A stretch of 64,000 bases of DNA. Source: Myxococcus stipitatus. Lineage in GTDB: Bacteria > Myxococcota > Myxococcia > Myxococcales > Myxococcaceae. The stretch spans positions 7,626,001 to 7,690,000 of the forward strand of contig NZ_CP102770.1 in NCBI RefSeq assembly GCF_038561935.1, in the 5' to 3' direction. The notes under the pieces were generated by a model, which did not search any database, was not told where the DNA came from, and saw nothing but the letters and a program-made list of their open reading frames with translations. Shown piece after piece: positions 17,686 through 26,762 of this stretch (position 1 is the first letter of the stretch; every line of letters starts with the position of its first letter). The position numbers and the translations under genes were made by a program.

Positions 17686-19354
17686 AGGTGGAGCCCTGGC
17701 CGGGCGCGCTGCGCACGTGGATGCGCCCGTCCATCGCGTCCACGATCTGCCGCACAATCCAAAGCCCCAGGCCCAGGCCGCCGTAGTGCCGCTCGCTGGC
17801 CAGCCGCTCGAAGCGCTGGAACAGGCGCGGCTGCGCCTCCTGGGCGATGCCCATGCCGCCGTCCGCCACCGACAGCCACGCCCGCTCGGAGTCGGCGCCC
17901 ACGCGCACGTCGATGGGGTGGCCTCGGCCGTACTTGATGGCGTTGGAGAGCAGGTTCTGGAACACCTGCTCGACGCGCAGCTTGTCCCAGTGGCCCGTCG
18001 CCGTCTCGGACGCCTCCAGCCGCAGCGCGCACCCCGCCCGCGACAGCTCCTCCGCGTAGCGCGGCAACAGCTCCCGCGTGAGCGCCGCCAGGTCCATGTC
18101 CTCGCGCTCCAGCCGCAGCTTGCCCGCGGTGATGCGCGACACGTCCAGGAGCTCCCGCACCAGGCTGGAGAGCCTCGACAGCTGGCGCTGCACCGCCACC
18201 ACCTTGTTCGAGACGGACTCGGGCGCCTTGTCGGCGGTGGCCTCCAGCTGGCGGCGCAGCGCCTGGACGTTGAGCGTCAGCGAGGTGAGCGGCGTGTTCA
18301 GCTCATGCGAGGCCACCGACAGGAACGAGTCCCGCGCGCGCACCGCCTCCTGCGCCTCCGTGTAGAGCCGCCCGTTGTCCAGCGACGTGGCCGCGCGCCG
18401 GGCCAGGTCCTCCGCCAGCCGCACGTCCGCGTGGGTGTAGCGCCTGCCGCCCTCCGTGTTGACCAGCGACAGCGCCCCGAGCACCCGCCCCCGGCTCATC
18501 AAGGGGACGATGATGTACGCCGTCACGCCCAGCTCCATCATGGCCTGGCGGCGCACCTCCTCCATGCGCGCCTGCCCGCCCGCGGCATCCTGGCGCAGCT
18601 CCGGGACGAACTCCGTGGTGCCCGTGCGCAGCACCTTCCCCACCCCGTGCGTCGCGTCCAGCCGGATGGGATAGCGCTCGTGGTACGCGCGGGCGCGCTC
18701 CACCAGCTCCGTGCGCACGTGGGTGATGGCCACGCGCCGCACCCGCCCGTCGGGCATGGGGACATCCACGATGCACCCGTCCGCCAGCGGCGGCACGGCG
18801 AGGAAGGTGAGGCGCTGGAGGATTTCGTCGTGCTCCAGCGAGGAGGCCAGCACCTCGCTGGCCTGCGCCAGGAAGGCCGCGTGGCGCTGCGCGCGGCGCG
18901 TCTCGTCGTAGAGGCCGCGGAGGATGGCCTCCTGCTTCTTCTCCGCCGTGTTCTCCGACGCGAAGACGTAGACGCGGCCATGGCCCCGGAAGAGGCGCAG
19001 CACGAACCAGCGCTCGCGCGCCATGAAGTGCCACTCGAACTCCTCCGGCTCGCCCGTGGCCGCCACGCGCTGGAAGCGCTCCTGGAGCTCCTGCCGCAGG
19101 ACGTCCGGGTACAGCTCCCACAACACCCCGCCCACGAGCTCCGTCCCCAGGCTGCCGAAGACGCGCTCCATGGCGGGATTCACGTAGTGACACACGCCCT
19201 GCGCCGTGCAGATGGCCACGCTCTCCGGGAGCTGGTCCCACAACACGGTGTCGAGTCCCTCCACGTCCACGTTGGACGCGGCGACATTCGAGACCCCCGG
19301 CGTTGACGTCACCAACTCCGGTTTGGTGCTTCCCTCATCCCAGCCCACCTGCAC
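17648..19354 (-). CDS. soluble hybrid-free sensor histidine kinase (PAS-GAF-HisKA-HATPase)
   Basis: The 568-aa kinase has a PAS-like region (about 35-140, WDQLPESVAICTAQG to VYVFASENTAEKK). A GAF domain (about 155-320) holds TAYIIVPLMSRGRVLGALSL. HisKA has the phospho-acceptor box SHELNTPL near residue 350. The ATPase domain has NLLSNAIKYG, VADGGMGI and GLGLGLWI. No membrane helix is present, so it senses a cytosolic signal. No response regulator is adjacent. The start is taken as GTG at 19354; a second GTG at 19348 has GGAGG five bases before it and is an equally good choice. The kinase at 19409-20239 lies 54 bp upstream on the same strand, so they probably form one operon. Confidence 0.9.
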   Translation of the reverse strand: MQVGWDEGSTKPELVTSTPGVSNVAASNVDVEGLDTVLWDQLPESVAICTAQGVCHYVNPAMERVFGSLGTELVGGVLWELYPDVLRQELQERFQRVAATGEPEEFEWHFMARERWFVLRLFRGHGRVYVFASENTAEKKQEAILRGLYDETRRAQRHAAFLAQASEVLASSLEHDEILQRLTFLAVPPLADGCIVDVPMPDGRVRRVAITHVRTELVERARAYHERYPIRLDATHGVGKVLRTGTTEFVPELRQDAAGGQARMEEVRRQAMMELGVTAYIIVPLMSRGRVLGALSLVNTEGGRRYTHADVRLAEDLARRAATSLDNGRLYTEAQEAVRARDSFLSVASHELNTPLTSLTLNVQALRRQLEATADKAPESVSNKVVAVQRQLSRLSSLVRELLDVSRITAGKLRLEREDMDLAALTRELLPRYAEELSRAGCALRLEASETATGHWDKLRVEQVFQNLLSNAIKYGRGHPIDVRVGADSERAWLSVADGGMGIAQEAQPRLFQRFERLASERHYGGLGLGLWIVRQIVDAMDGRIHVRSAPGQGSTFTVELPRLPPAR

Positions 19355-19408
19355 CTCCGACGCATCTGCTCGTCAGCCAACACTCGCCTGTGGTCTCCAC
19401 CGAATCCT

Positions 19409-20239
19409 TCAAGGCCCCTGCGCCGGGGCCGCCGGCAACGGCAGCCGGACCAGGAAGCTGGCGCCCTGGCCCGGGGCACTCATCACGCTCAAGGTGCCGC
19501 CATGCAGCTCCACCAACTGTCTTGAAATCCACAACCCCAGCCCGAAGCCGGGCCGCTTCGAGTCCAGCCGGGAGAAGCGCTGGAACAGCCGCTCCTGGTC
19601 CTGCTCGGAGATGCCGGGCCCCTGGTCCTGGACCCGGAGCAGCGCGTGGGAGTCCTCGCACGTCAGCGCCACCTCGACGGGCGTCCCGGCCGCGTGCCGC
19701 AAGGCATTGGTCAGCAGGTTGGTGAAGACCTGCTCCACGCGGGTGCGGTCCCACGCGCCCACGATTCCGGGAGGTGCCCGCAGGCACAAGTCGCACCCGG
19801 CCCGCCGGATGTCGTCCTCCATCCGCTCCGCGGTGCTCCGCACGAGCAGCCCCAGGTCCACCTCCTCCAGGTCCAGCACCGGGCGCTGGGTGGACAGGAG
19901 CGACACGTCCAGCAGCGTGGCGATGAGCCTGTCCAGCCGCCGGCACTGGTCCTGGACCCGGGCCAGGCGCTTGGGCACGTCCGAGGGCGCCACCGCGCCC
20001 AGCTCCGCGGAGCGCACCAGCCCGTCCACGTACAGCCGCAGCGAGGTCAGCGGCGTGCGCAGCTCGTGGGACGCCACGGACAGGAACTCGTCGCGAACCC
20101 GCAGCGCCGCCTCCAGCGCCGCCGTCCGCTCCGCCACACGCTGCTCCAGCTCCCCCGCGGCTCGATGCGACGCGTCCGGAGCGCCCCCCTCGTGGTCACC
20201 CGCGCCGGGTGTCCCCCTCCGACTCGTCTCCACCACCAT
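19409..20239 (-). CDS. short soluble sensor histidine kinase (HisKA-HATPase)
   Basis: This 276-aa protein has only a short N-terminal helix (ELEQRVAERTAALEAAL, likely coiled coil) before HisKA with His58 in SHELRTPLTSL. The HATPase domain follows, with NLLTNALRHA, VQDQGPGI and GLGLWISRQL. It has no sensory domain or membrane segment of its own. Its H-box region and C-terminus (SAPGQGASFLVRLP) are close in sequence to the longer kinase immediately downstream, suggesting local duplication. With no receiver protein nearby, both are orphan kinases. It may form heterodimers with its neighbour, or take signals from a partner through the coiled coil. Confidence 0.88.
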   Translation of the reverse strand: MVVETSRRGTPGAGDHEGGAPDASHRAAGELEQRVAERTAALEAALRVRDEFLSVASHELRTPLTSLRLYVDGLVRSAELGAVAPSDVPKRLARVQDQCRRLDRLIATLLDVSLLSTQRPVLDLEEVDLGLLVRSTAERMEDDIRRAGCDLCLRAPPGIVGAWDRTRVEQVFTNLLTNALRHAAGTPVEVALTCEDSHALLRVQDQGPGISEQDQERLFQRFSRLDSKRPGFGLGLWISRQLVELHGGTLSVMSAPGQGASFLVRLPLPAAPAQGP

Positions 20240-20328
20240 GACCCCCTGTCCTAGCGGAGCAGGGCATCCACTCCAATCCAGCCCCCCGCCGGTGCACCTC
20301 TGGATTTTTCACTACTCAACACCCGCGC

Positions 20329-21009
20329 TCAGGGTTGTCGGGCCTGCCCCTGTCGCCACGCCTGGCGCTGCTGCTCCCGGGTGCGCCGATGTGCCTGGGC
20401 ATCCGCCTCCTGGCGCGGGTACTCCGACAGCCGGGTGCGGTGCATGTTGATGCTCAGCTCGTACAATCCCTTGTCACGCTCGGGGAGGGTGTCCCCGTGC
20501 TCCGCCAGCACCGTCGTCGCGAACTGCAACATGTCCTCTGACACCTTGCGTCGTCGCTCGTAATACTGGCGCACCTCCTCCTCCGTCGCCTCCCCTGACT
20601 GGACCCGACCGAAGACGTCGCTCCAGCGCTTCGTCTCCTCCTCGCGCTGCTTGAGGACCTCCGGGTCCGTGGAGGGCGCCCCCAGCTTCCAGTAGAGGTT
20701 GTCCGGCAGCCGGGCCTGGAGCGCGGCCAGATCCAACGGATAGGGTTTGGGCGAGGTGTCCGCCTCCGGCTCGGGCGGCTTGAACACCTCCGGCGGGGCG
20801 CTGCTTGTCATTCCTGGCGCCGGCGAAGGGGGCGCCACCGCGGGCGTGGGAGGGCTTTGATGCACCGCGGCGGGCGGCGGTGTCTGGGTTTCGGGCACCG
20901 GGGCCGCGGGCGGCGCTTCCCTCAGGGAGAACACCAGCGCGGCCACCAAGGCGGCGCCCGCGAGCCCCGCCACCCAGACCCGGCTCTTCATCCCAACGTG
21001 CTCGGCCAT
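20329..21009 (-). CDS. membrane-anchored hypothetical protein with Pro-rich linker
   Basis: This 226-aa product starts at the ATG at 21009 (MAEHVGMKSRVW); an alternative ATG lies at 20991. One N-terminal membrane helix (VAGLAGAALVAALVFSL) is followed by a long Pro/Ala/Thr linker. A charged helical C-terminal domain rich in Arg/Glu begins at LDLAALQARLPDNLYWKL. It ends in an Arg/Gln-rich tail. I recognise no domain. The layout, a single anchor, a flexible linker and a small domain outside the membrane, suggests an envelope protein. It is divergent from the pectinacetylesterase-like gene across a 167-bp spacer. Confidence 0.65.
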   Translation of the reverse strand: MAEHVGMKSRVWVAGLAGAALVAALVFSLREAPPAAPVPETQTPPPAAVHQSPPTPAVAPPSPAPGMTSSAPPEVFKPPEPEADTSPKPYPLDLAALQARLPDNLYWKLGAPSTDPEVLKQREEETKRWSDVFGRVQSGEATEEEVRQYYERRRKVSEDMLQFATTVLAEHGDTLPERDKGLYELSINMHRTRLSEYPRQEADAQAHRRTREQQRQAWRQGQARQP

Positions 21010-21176
21010 GACGCCCGAATACCGCGCGCCTCGCGCGCCTGGCAACCCACCCCAGACATGGCGCAATGCATCACAAACGAGATGACAGCCGTCACATGAA
21101 ACAACACGTTCAGGACTGACTCCCGTGTCAACGTGAGATATAAAGCTGCATTCCCCCCAAACCCGGAGGAGCCTGC

Positions 21177-22490
21177 ATGAAGCGCGTACTCGTGGCGTGC
21201 ACTGCTGTCGCCGCGCTGATGGTGCCCAGCGCCGCACGCTCGGAAGTCGTGATGTCGTCCATCGTCGATGTGCTGGTGGATGGTGGCAACAACTACCCCT
21301 GGCAGAAGGTGGAGCTGCCTGGGACCAAGTGTGGCAATGGTTCCCAGTTCAAGTTCTTCGTCCACAAGACGAACTCGCCCAACGTGCTGATGCTGCTGGA
21401 AGGTGGCGGCGCGTGCTGGGACTACGACACCTGTAGCGGCCGCGCGGGCGTGTTGGGCGCGGCGAACCCGAACGGCATCTCCGACGACTACATCACCCAG
21501 TTCACCGCGAAGTATGTCTCGCCGTTGGTCAACGGCGCGGACCCGGGCCTGCCGGGCCGCAGCAAGACGGACCTGGTGACCAAGGGCTGGAACATCGTCT
21601 ACGTGCCGTACTGCACCGGCGACGTGCACGTGGGCAACAACGTGAAGACGTACGTGGACAGCACGGGGCAGAACCCGCCGCTGACCTGGCACCACAGCGG
21701 CTACACCAACACGCTGGCGGTGGCGAACTACGCCAAGTCGCAGTTCCCCAATGCCCAGAAGTTCCTGATGACGGGCTACAGCGCGGGCGGCACGGCCACC
21801 TCCGCGGGCTACTACTTCGTGCGCCGCATCATGAACCCGGCGCGGGGCTATCTGCTCAACGACTCCGGCCCCATCTTCCTGGCGCCCAACGCCGACTTCA
21901 AGTCGCGCGCGCTGCACACCAAGATTCGCGAGTCGTGGGACCTGGACTCGGTGTTCGGCCAGCTGCCCGCGTCGTTCGACCGCAACGACTTCGGCAGCAT
22001 CAACCGGATGGTCGCGCAGGAGTTCCCCAACGACCAGCTCGCGTACACGGGCTACACGCGCGACTACAACTACTCGCGCTTCTCCTACGACCGCTTCCAC
22101 TCGCCCAATGACCAGGAGAGCGTGCTGGGCTACTGGAAGGGCGACCAGGACAAGCTCGTCGCCGAGCTGAACAAGTACAACAACTACAGCTACTTCATCC
22201 CCCACCACCGCGCCATCAACTCCAGCCACTGCAGCACCATCATCACCTTCATCGGCTCGCACGCCTGCCAGCAAATGGAGAAGAAGCGGTACTGGTACGA
22301 GTACATGGAGTTCCCGTGGGGCCAGACGTACAAGTGCTACAGCGAGTTCGTGGGCATGGACGTGTTCCTGTCCCGCTGGGTCAACGGCAACCAGCGCGTG
22401 CGCATCTACGAGCCCGCGAACTGGTACAACAACGAGGACCCGGGCATGCAGATTGTCGCGCCGCTCATCAACGGCGCGCTGGGCGGGTAG
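21177..22490 (+). CDS. secreted pectinacetylesterase-family hydrolase
   Basis: The 437-aa protein has a Sec signal peptide (MKRVLVACTAVAALMVPSAARS) and a strong ribosome site, GGAGGA, seven bases upstream. The body matches the pectinacetylesterase/NOTUM family: LLEGGGACWDYDTC near residue 75, PYCTGDVHVG near 145, and the nucleophile motif TGYSAGGTA near residue 202. Members remove acetyl or acyl esters from polysaccharides or other substrates. In a predatory or saprophytic soil bacterium the natural target could be plant or microbial polymers, which is an inference. Several cysteines fit disulphide formation after export. A hairpin at 22534-22567 probably ends the transcript. Confidence 0.88.
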   Translation: MKRVLVACTAVAALMVPSAARSEVVMSSIVDVLVDGGNNYPWQKVELPGTKCGNGSQFKFFVHKTNSPNVLMLLEGGGACWDYDTCSGRAGVLGAANPNGISDDYITQFTAKYVSPLVNGADPGLPGRSKTDLVTKGWNIVYVPYCTGDVHVGNNVKTYVDSTGQNPPLTWHHSGYTNTLAVANYAKSQFPNAQKFLMTGYSAGGTATSAGYYFVRRIMNPARGYLLNDSGPIFLAPNADFKSRALHTKIRESWDLDSVFGQLPASFDRNDFGSINRMVAQEFPNDQLAYTGYTRDYNYSRFSYDRFHSPNDQESVLGYWKGDQDKLVAELNKYNNYSYFIPHHRAINSSHCSTIITFIGSHACQQMEKKRYWYEYMEFPWGQTYKCYSEFVGMDVFLSRWVNGNQRVRIYEPANWYNNEDPGMQIVAPLINGALGG

Positions 22491-22533
22491 TCCCCTTCCG
22501 TCACAGCTGCTGTTGAGCCCGCATGGGTGACTG

Positions 22534-22567
22534 GCGGCGGGGCGGGGAGGCCCTCACGTCCCGCCGC
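22534..22567 (+). terminator. hairpin downstream of the pectinacetylesterase-like gene
   Basis: Arms 22534-22541 and 22560-22567 pair over 8 bp of pure G/C, extendable by a G-T pair, with an 18-base loop. It lies 43 bp after the stop of the hydrolase gene and before the YdjM-type gene. No T-run follows, so the strength is uncertain. Confidence 0.4.
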
Positions 22568-22607
22568 TGGCCCTCATGGGAGGAAGGCGCTAGAGGCATC
22601 AGGCGCC

Positions 22608-23612
22608 ATGGACAACCTCACGCACGGGCTTCTGGGATTGGCGGTGGGCGCGCTGCGCCGACCCGACGTGGCGCCCGACGCACCGGAGCGCGCGTCGCCC
22701 ACGGACCGCGCGGTGCTCCTGGCGAGCGTCCTGGCCGCCGAGCTGCCCGACCTGGACACGCTCCTGGCCCGAGGAGACGCGGTGACGGTGGCGCTGCACG
22801 CGCACCGCGGCCTGTCCCACTCGCTCTTCTTCGCGCCCGTCGTCGCGCTGGCGGCCACGCTCATCGCCCGCGTCTGCTTTCGCGGCGCGCGGTGGCGGCC
22901 CGTGCTCCTCACCAGCCTGTCGTCCGTGCTGTTCGCGCACCTCCTGCCGGACCTGTGGACGGGCTGGGGCACGCGCGTGCTGCTGCCCTTCTCCGACGCG
23001 CGGCTCAGCCTGGACTGGACGGTGGTGGTGGACCCGTGGGTGACGCTGCCGCTCGTCATCGGCGCGGGGGTGGCGTGGCGCAAGCGGGCGCTGTGGCGCA
23101 AGGCGGTGCTCGTCGGCTTCGCGTGCGCCATGGCCTACGTGGGCGCCCGCGTCGCCGTCTGGGGCGCGCTCACGCGGCGGGTGGCCCAGGCCTATCCCCA
23201 GGCGGAGGCCGTCCGCGTGTTCCCCGCCCCGCTGTCCTTCAGCGCATGGCGCTACGTGGCGCGGCTGCCCGGCGCCACGCTCGCTGCGGGGGACGTCACC
23301 TTGCTGGGCACACCGCTCGAGGCGCGCCAGGTCTCCGCCCCCGAGGAGGCGCTGCCCGAGGAGCTGCGCGACGTGCCCACGGTGCGCGAGGCCCTGGCCT
23401 GGGCGCGCTTCCCCGTGGTGACGGTGAAGCCCGTGGGCGCGGGCCGGGAGGTGCACATCGCGGACCTGCGCTACCACCTGCGCGGCGAGCCCACGCTCAC
23501 GTTCGTCGTGCGGGTGGGCCCCACGGGGACGGTGGAGGACGCCCGGCTGGAGCGAGGCGGCAGCGCCTCCGAGCTCCTGCGCCGCTGGCGGGGCGAACCA
23601 CGTCCGAAGTAA
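22608..23612 (+). CDS. YdjM-type inner-membrane metal-dependent hydrolase
   Basis: This 334-aa protein starts MDNLTHGLLGLAVGAL, the hallmark of the YdjM/LexA-binding inner-membrane hydrolase family. It continues with ELPDLDTLL, HRGLSHSLFFAP and AHLLPDLWTGWGTR. The conserved His and Asp residues in these motifs are the predicted metal site. Three or four membrane helices occupy the first 200 residues. The last 120 residues form a soluble domain. E. coli YdjM is SOS-regulated; I see no LexA box here. An in-frame ATG upstream at 22527 would lie inside the terminator hairpin region, so the ATG at 22608 is preferred. Confidence 0.82.
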   Translation: MDNLTHGLLGLAVGALRRPDVAPDAPERASPTDRAVLLASVLAAELPDLDTLLARGDAVTVALHAHRGLSHSLFFAPVVALAATLIARVCFRGARWRPVLLTSLSSVLFAHLLPDLWTGWGTRVLLPFSDARLSLDWTVVVDPWVTLPLVIGAGVAWRKRALWRKAVLVGFACAMAYVGARVAVWGALTRRVAQAYPQAEAVRVFPAPLSFSAWRYVARLPGATLAAGDVTLLGTPLEARQVSAPEEALPEELRDVPTVREALAWARFPVVTVKPVGAGREVHIADLRYHLRGEPTLTFVVRVGPTGTVEDARLERGGSASELLRRWRGEPRPK

Positions 23613-23660
23613 CCGCCCCTCCGAGCCCCCCGAGCGCGAAGCACGGCGCCCGGAGGGACG

Positions 23661-23690
23661 TTCGCGGCGGAGACGAGGCCCCGCCGCGAG
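23661..23690. terminator. bidirectional terminator between convergent genes
   Basis: A 9-bp GC-rich stem (23662-23670 with 23681-23689) and a 10-base loop lies in the 87-bp gap between the stop codons of the YdjM-type gene and the DUF1552 gene. The position between convergent genes fits a shared terminator. Confidence 0.55.
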
Positions 23691-23699
23691 GTGCTGGAC

Positions 23700-25145
23700 T
23701 CAGGTCAGGCCCGACAGCGGGCCCTTGAAGTCCGGATGGCCGAAGGTGTTCACGTTCACCCCGAAGGCCTGGGCGATGGACACCAGCAGCTTGTTGTGGG
23801 CCACCGCACCCGGCAGCGGCGTGCCCGGGCCATCCCAGTTGCCCAGCGGGTTGGAGCCCGCGGGACGCAGCCGCAGGAAGCGGCCCATGCGGAACTTCCC
23901 CGCCGCGCCGCCCGCGAGCACCGTGGGCACGCGCACGTTCATGTGGCCCGTCGAATCCCCCAGCTCGTTGCCCCAGAGGATGAGCGTGTTGTCCAGCACC
24001 GTGCCGCTGCCCTCCGGGATGGAGGCCAGGCCCGACATCAGGTACGCCACCTGCTCGGCGTACCAGCGCTGCACCTGGACCATCTTCCCGCGAATCCTCG
24101 CCCGCTCCGTGGGGTCCGTGACGTCCAGCCGGTGCGCCAGGTCGTTGTGCGTGTCCTCGTGGATGTCCAGCCACGGCATGGACGGCCCCGGAATCGTCAG
24201 CGTCACCACGCGCGTCAAATCACACGCGAAGGCGCGGGTGATGACATCCATGTGGAGCTTCGTCAGCTGCGGCATGAGCGAGAGATTGCCGAGCGAGCCC
24301 ACGTCGTAGTTCGGAGGCCCGTTCGTCCCGCTGCAGTCGCCCTCGGCGGGCGCCGGTGCGGGGGCCAGCCCCGGAGGCGTCAGGCTCAGCGCCCCCAGCC
24401 GCCGCTCGATGTCGTGCAGCGACTCCAGATGCGTCTCCAGCTTCTCCCGCTCCGCGCCGGCGAGCTTGTTGCGCAGCCGCTCGGCGTCCTTCACCAGGTA
24501 GTTCAGGAGGCTGCGGCGGCGCGTCGTCGAGCGCCCCGCCTCCACCGGGTCCGTCACCGGCGAGGGCGCGGTGCCGAACAGGCGCTGGAAGGCGCCCGCC
24601 GGGTTGCGCTCGAAGGGCACGCGGCCCCCGTTCGCGGTGAAGCTGATGCTGTTGTAGACGTGCTGGCCGCCGAACTGCTCCCACGCGTTGAGCTGGATGG
24701 AGCGGAACTTCGTGGAGCCGCCGATGTGGGCCTGCGCCGCGAGCACCTGGTCCAGCGACGCGTTCTCCGGCAGGTCATCACCGCTGGCGGTGTTGACCTT
24801 GCTGCCGGTGAGGAACGTCAAGGGGCCACCCTCGTGGCCCGTCAGCCCGTGCTCGTAGAGCACCTGGTAGTCCAGCCCATCCAGCACCAGCAGCTTGGAC
24901 TTGTGGGCCTCCAGCGGCTGGAGCATGGAGTTGGGGAAGTTGAGCGAGAAGCCCTCGCCCTCCCCCTGTGGGTTCCAGTACTCCGGCAGGCAGCCGTGCG
25001 GCGTGAAGATGGCGATGAAGCGCATGGGCGACGCGGTGCCCTGCGCATACGCATTCGTGGTGCCCAGCAGGTTGGCCAGGGGCAACGCCGCGGCCGAGCC
25101 CGCCAGTGTCTTGAGAAGAGAGCGACGTGAAAGTTCTCGAAGCAT
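23700..25145 (-). CDS. Tat-exported DUF1552 protein
   Basis: The 481-aa protein opens with a twin-arginine signal (LSRRSLLKTLAGSAAALPLA) ending near NAYA. DUF1552 features follow: MRFIAIFTPHGCLPEYWNP near residue 41, LVLDGLDYQVLYEHG, and the C-terminal block containing DNTLILWGNELGDSTGHMN. DUF1552 proteins are sulfatase/alkaline phosphatase-like in fold and are found with DUF1592 proteins in Myxococcota and Planctomycetota. Their reaction is not established. The gene begins 15 bp after the stop of the DUF1592 gene, so both are made together and probably work on the same exported pathway. Confidence 0.88.
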   Translation of the reverse strand: MLRELSRRSLLKTLAGSAAALPLANLLGTTNAYAQGTASPMRFIAIFTPHGCLPEYWNPQGEGEGFSLNFPNSMLQPLEAHKSKLLVLDGLDYQVLYEHGLTGHEGGPLTFLTGSKVNTASGDDLPENASLDQVLAAQAHIGGSTKFRSIQLNAWEQFGGQHVYNSISFTANGGRVPFERNPAGAFQRLFGTAPSPVTDPVEAGRSTTRRRSLLNYLVKDAERLRNKLAGAEREKLETHLESLHDIERRLGALSLTPPGLAPAPAPAEGDCSGTNGPPNYDVGSLGNLSLMPQLTKLHMDVITRAFACDLTRVVTLTIPGPSMPWLDIHEDTHNDLAHRLDVTDPTERARIRGKMVQVQRWYAEQVAYLMSGLASIPEGSGTVLDNTLILWGNELGDSTGHMNVRVPTVLAGGAAGKFRMGRFLRLRPAGSNPLGNWDGPGTPLPGAVAHNKLLVSIAQAFGVNVNTFGHPDFKGPLSGLT

Positions 25146-25160
25146 GGTGGTGGCTCGGAC

Positions 25161-26762
25161 TCAGGGGTTGCGGCGGTGGACGAAATACGGGGAACGGACG
25201 AGGCCCACCAGGGCATCACCCAGCTTCAGCTTCGGGTCCGCGCGGAAGCGCCCGCGCATGTCCGCGAGCATCGACGAGTCCACGGGGGCCTCGTCCCGGC
25301 CCATGACGTAGCGGAACAGCTGCAGCGGCACACACTCCGCCACGTCGTCGCTGTCCGCGAGGAACTTCGCCAGCTCCGCGCCGCCCTTGAAGGTGAACTT
25401 GCCGTTGGAGTGTTCGACGGAGCCACTGGCATCCACGTCCAGCCCGTTCTCCTTCGTGCGGTACTTGCCCAGGCCGTCGTAGTCCTCCATGCCGAAGCCG
25501 ATGGGGTCCAGCTGCCGGTGGCAGCCCGCGCACGTGGGGTTGTCGGTGTGCGCGGCGAAGCGCGCCCGGGTGGTGCTGTCCGGCGTGACGGCGGGCGGGA
25601 TGATGATGATGGACGGCGGCGGAGGAGGAACCTCCCGGCACAACAGGCGCGTGAGGACAAACTTGCCGCGGCGGATGGGCGAGCTGGAGTCAAACAGCGA
25701 GTAGGTCGTCAGCACGCTCGCGTGCGTGAGGATGCCCACGCGGTTGGCCGGCAAGGGCACACGGCCTCGGGTACCGTCCGGGGTGGACGTCGTGCCGTAG
25801 AACTCAGACATGCGTCCATCCGCGAAGGTGTAGTTCGCGCTCAGCAGCTCCTTCACAGAGGCCCCTTCGTTCGCGACGACGTGGTTGATGAACGTCATCG
25901 TCTCCATGCGGCTGGAGTCCTTGAAGGCCGCGCTGAAGTCAGGGAACACCTGGTTGTTCTTGTTGATGCTGGTCAAGCCAGACAGCCCCAGCCACTCGAC
26001 GATGAAGCGCTCCAGGTAGGCCTGGGACTCCTTCGTCTTCAGCAGGCGCCGAGCCTGGGCCTCGCGCGCATCCGCTGTCACGAGCTTGTCCGCGTCCGCC
26101 GCCGCGAGCAGCTCCGCGTCCGGAGGCCCGCCGGTGATGGCGAACGACAGCGCGGAGGCAATCTCCCGCTGCGTCAGCCACACCACCGCGCCGGGCTTGC
26201 CGGGCTCGCCCAGCTCCGTGCGGTAGAGGAACGACGCCGACGTCAGCACGGCTTGGATGACGAACTCCGCCGCCTTCTTCGGCTCCGACTCCTTGCGCAC
26301 CGCCCTCCACAGCTCCAGCAGGTCCGCCTCCTCCTCCGCCAGCACCTGCCGCCGGAAGGCGCGCGCGCCCAGCGCCTTGATGAAGGAGCGCGCACACTCC
26401 TCCTCGCCCTTGCTGCCGGCGCACTCGTACTCGGTGGCCAGATTGCCCAGCGCGACGGGCCCCCAGTTCTGGTCCGCGATGGTGTCCAGCTGGTCAGCCA
26501 GGAGCGACGTCACCTGCAAGCGGTCATGCGTGGTGAAGCCCAGGATGGCGTCCTCGGGCGCCAGCAATTGCGCCATGGGCACCGGCGTGGGGTGCTTCAC
26601 CACGGTGAAGACACTGTTGTCGTATTCCGCGCGCGTGAGTCGCCTCACTCGCGCGGGCGCCGCTTCCGAGACCTCAGGAGGGCGCCCGCCGGGCTTGTCG
26701 TCCGAGCAGGATGCGGTCACCAACATCAGGGCCGCGGGAAGGCATGAACGAATGATTCGCAT
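25161..26762 (-). CDS. DUF1592/DUF1588 lipoprotein with a c-type haem-like motif
   Basis: This 533-aa lipoprotein (signal MRIIRSCLPAALMLVTASC, lipobox VTASC) has the domain order of the planctomycete/myxobacterial DUF1587-DUF1592-DUF1588-DUF1585 family. Visible blocks are RVRRLTRAEYDNSVF and LGARAFRRQVLAEEEADLL. DUF1588 follows with SSPIRRGKFVLTRLLC and a CAGCH motif in CAGCHRQLDPIGFGMEDYD. The C-terminus has LQLFRYVMGRDE. CxxCH is the attachment site of c-type haem, so an electron-transfer role is possible. Function is not established in the family. The start at 26762 is chosen for the signal peptide and an AGAGGGT ribosome site. The gene heads a two-gene operon with DUF1552. Confidence 0.87.
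   Translation of the reverse strand: MRIIRSCLPAALMLVTASCSDDKPGGRPPEVSEAAPARVRRLTRAEYDNSVFTVVKHPTPVPMAQLLAPEDAILGFTTHDRLQVTSLLADQLDTIADQNWGPVALGNLATEYECAGSKGEEECARSFIKALGARAFRRQVLAEEEADLLELWRAVRKESEPKKAAEFVIQAVLTSASFLYRTELGEPGKPGAVVWLTQREIASALSFAITGGPPDAELLAAADADKLVTADAREAQARRLLKTKESQAYLERFIVEWLGLSGLTSINKNNQVFPDFSAAFKDSSRMETMTFINHVVANEGASVKELLSANYTFADGRMSEFYGTTSTPDGTRGRVPLPANRVGILTHASVLTTYSLFDSSSPIRRGKFVLTRLLCREVPPPPPSIIIIPPAVTPDSTTRARFAAHTDNPTCAGCHRQLDPIGFGMEDYDGLGKYRTKENGLDVDASGSVEHSNGKFTFKGGAELAKFLADSDDVAECVPLQLFRYVMGRDEAPVDSSMLADMRGRFRADPKLKLGDALVGLVRSPYFVHRRNP

Noticed and set aside
21121..21176. TATAAA near 21150 as the promoter of the pectinacetylesterase-like gene
   Set aside because: No acceptable -35 element lies 16-18 bp upstream, so it was not called.
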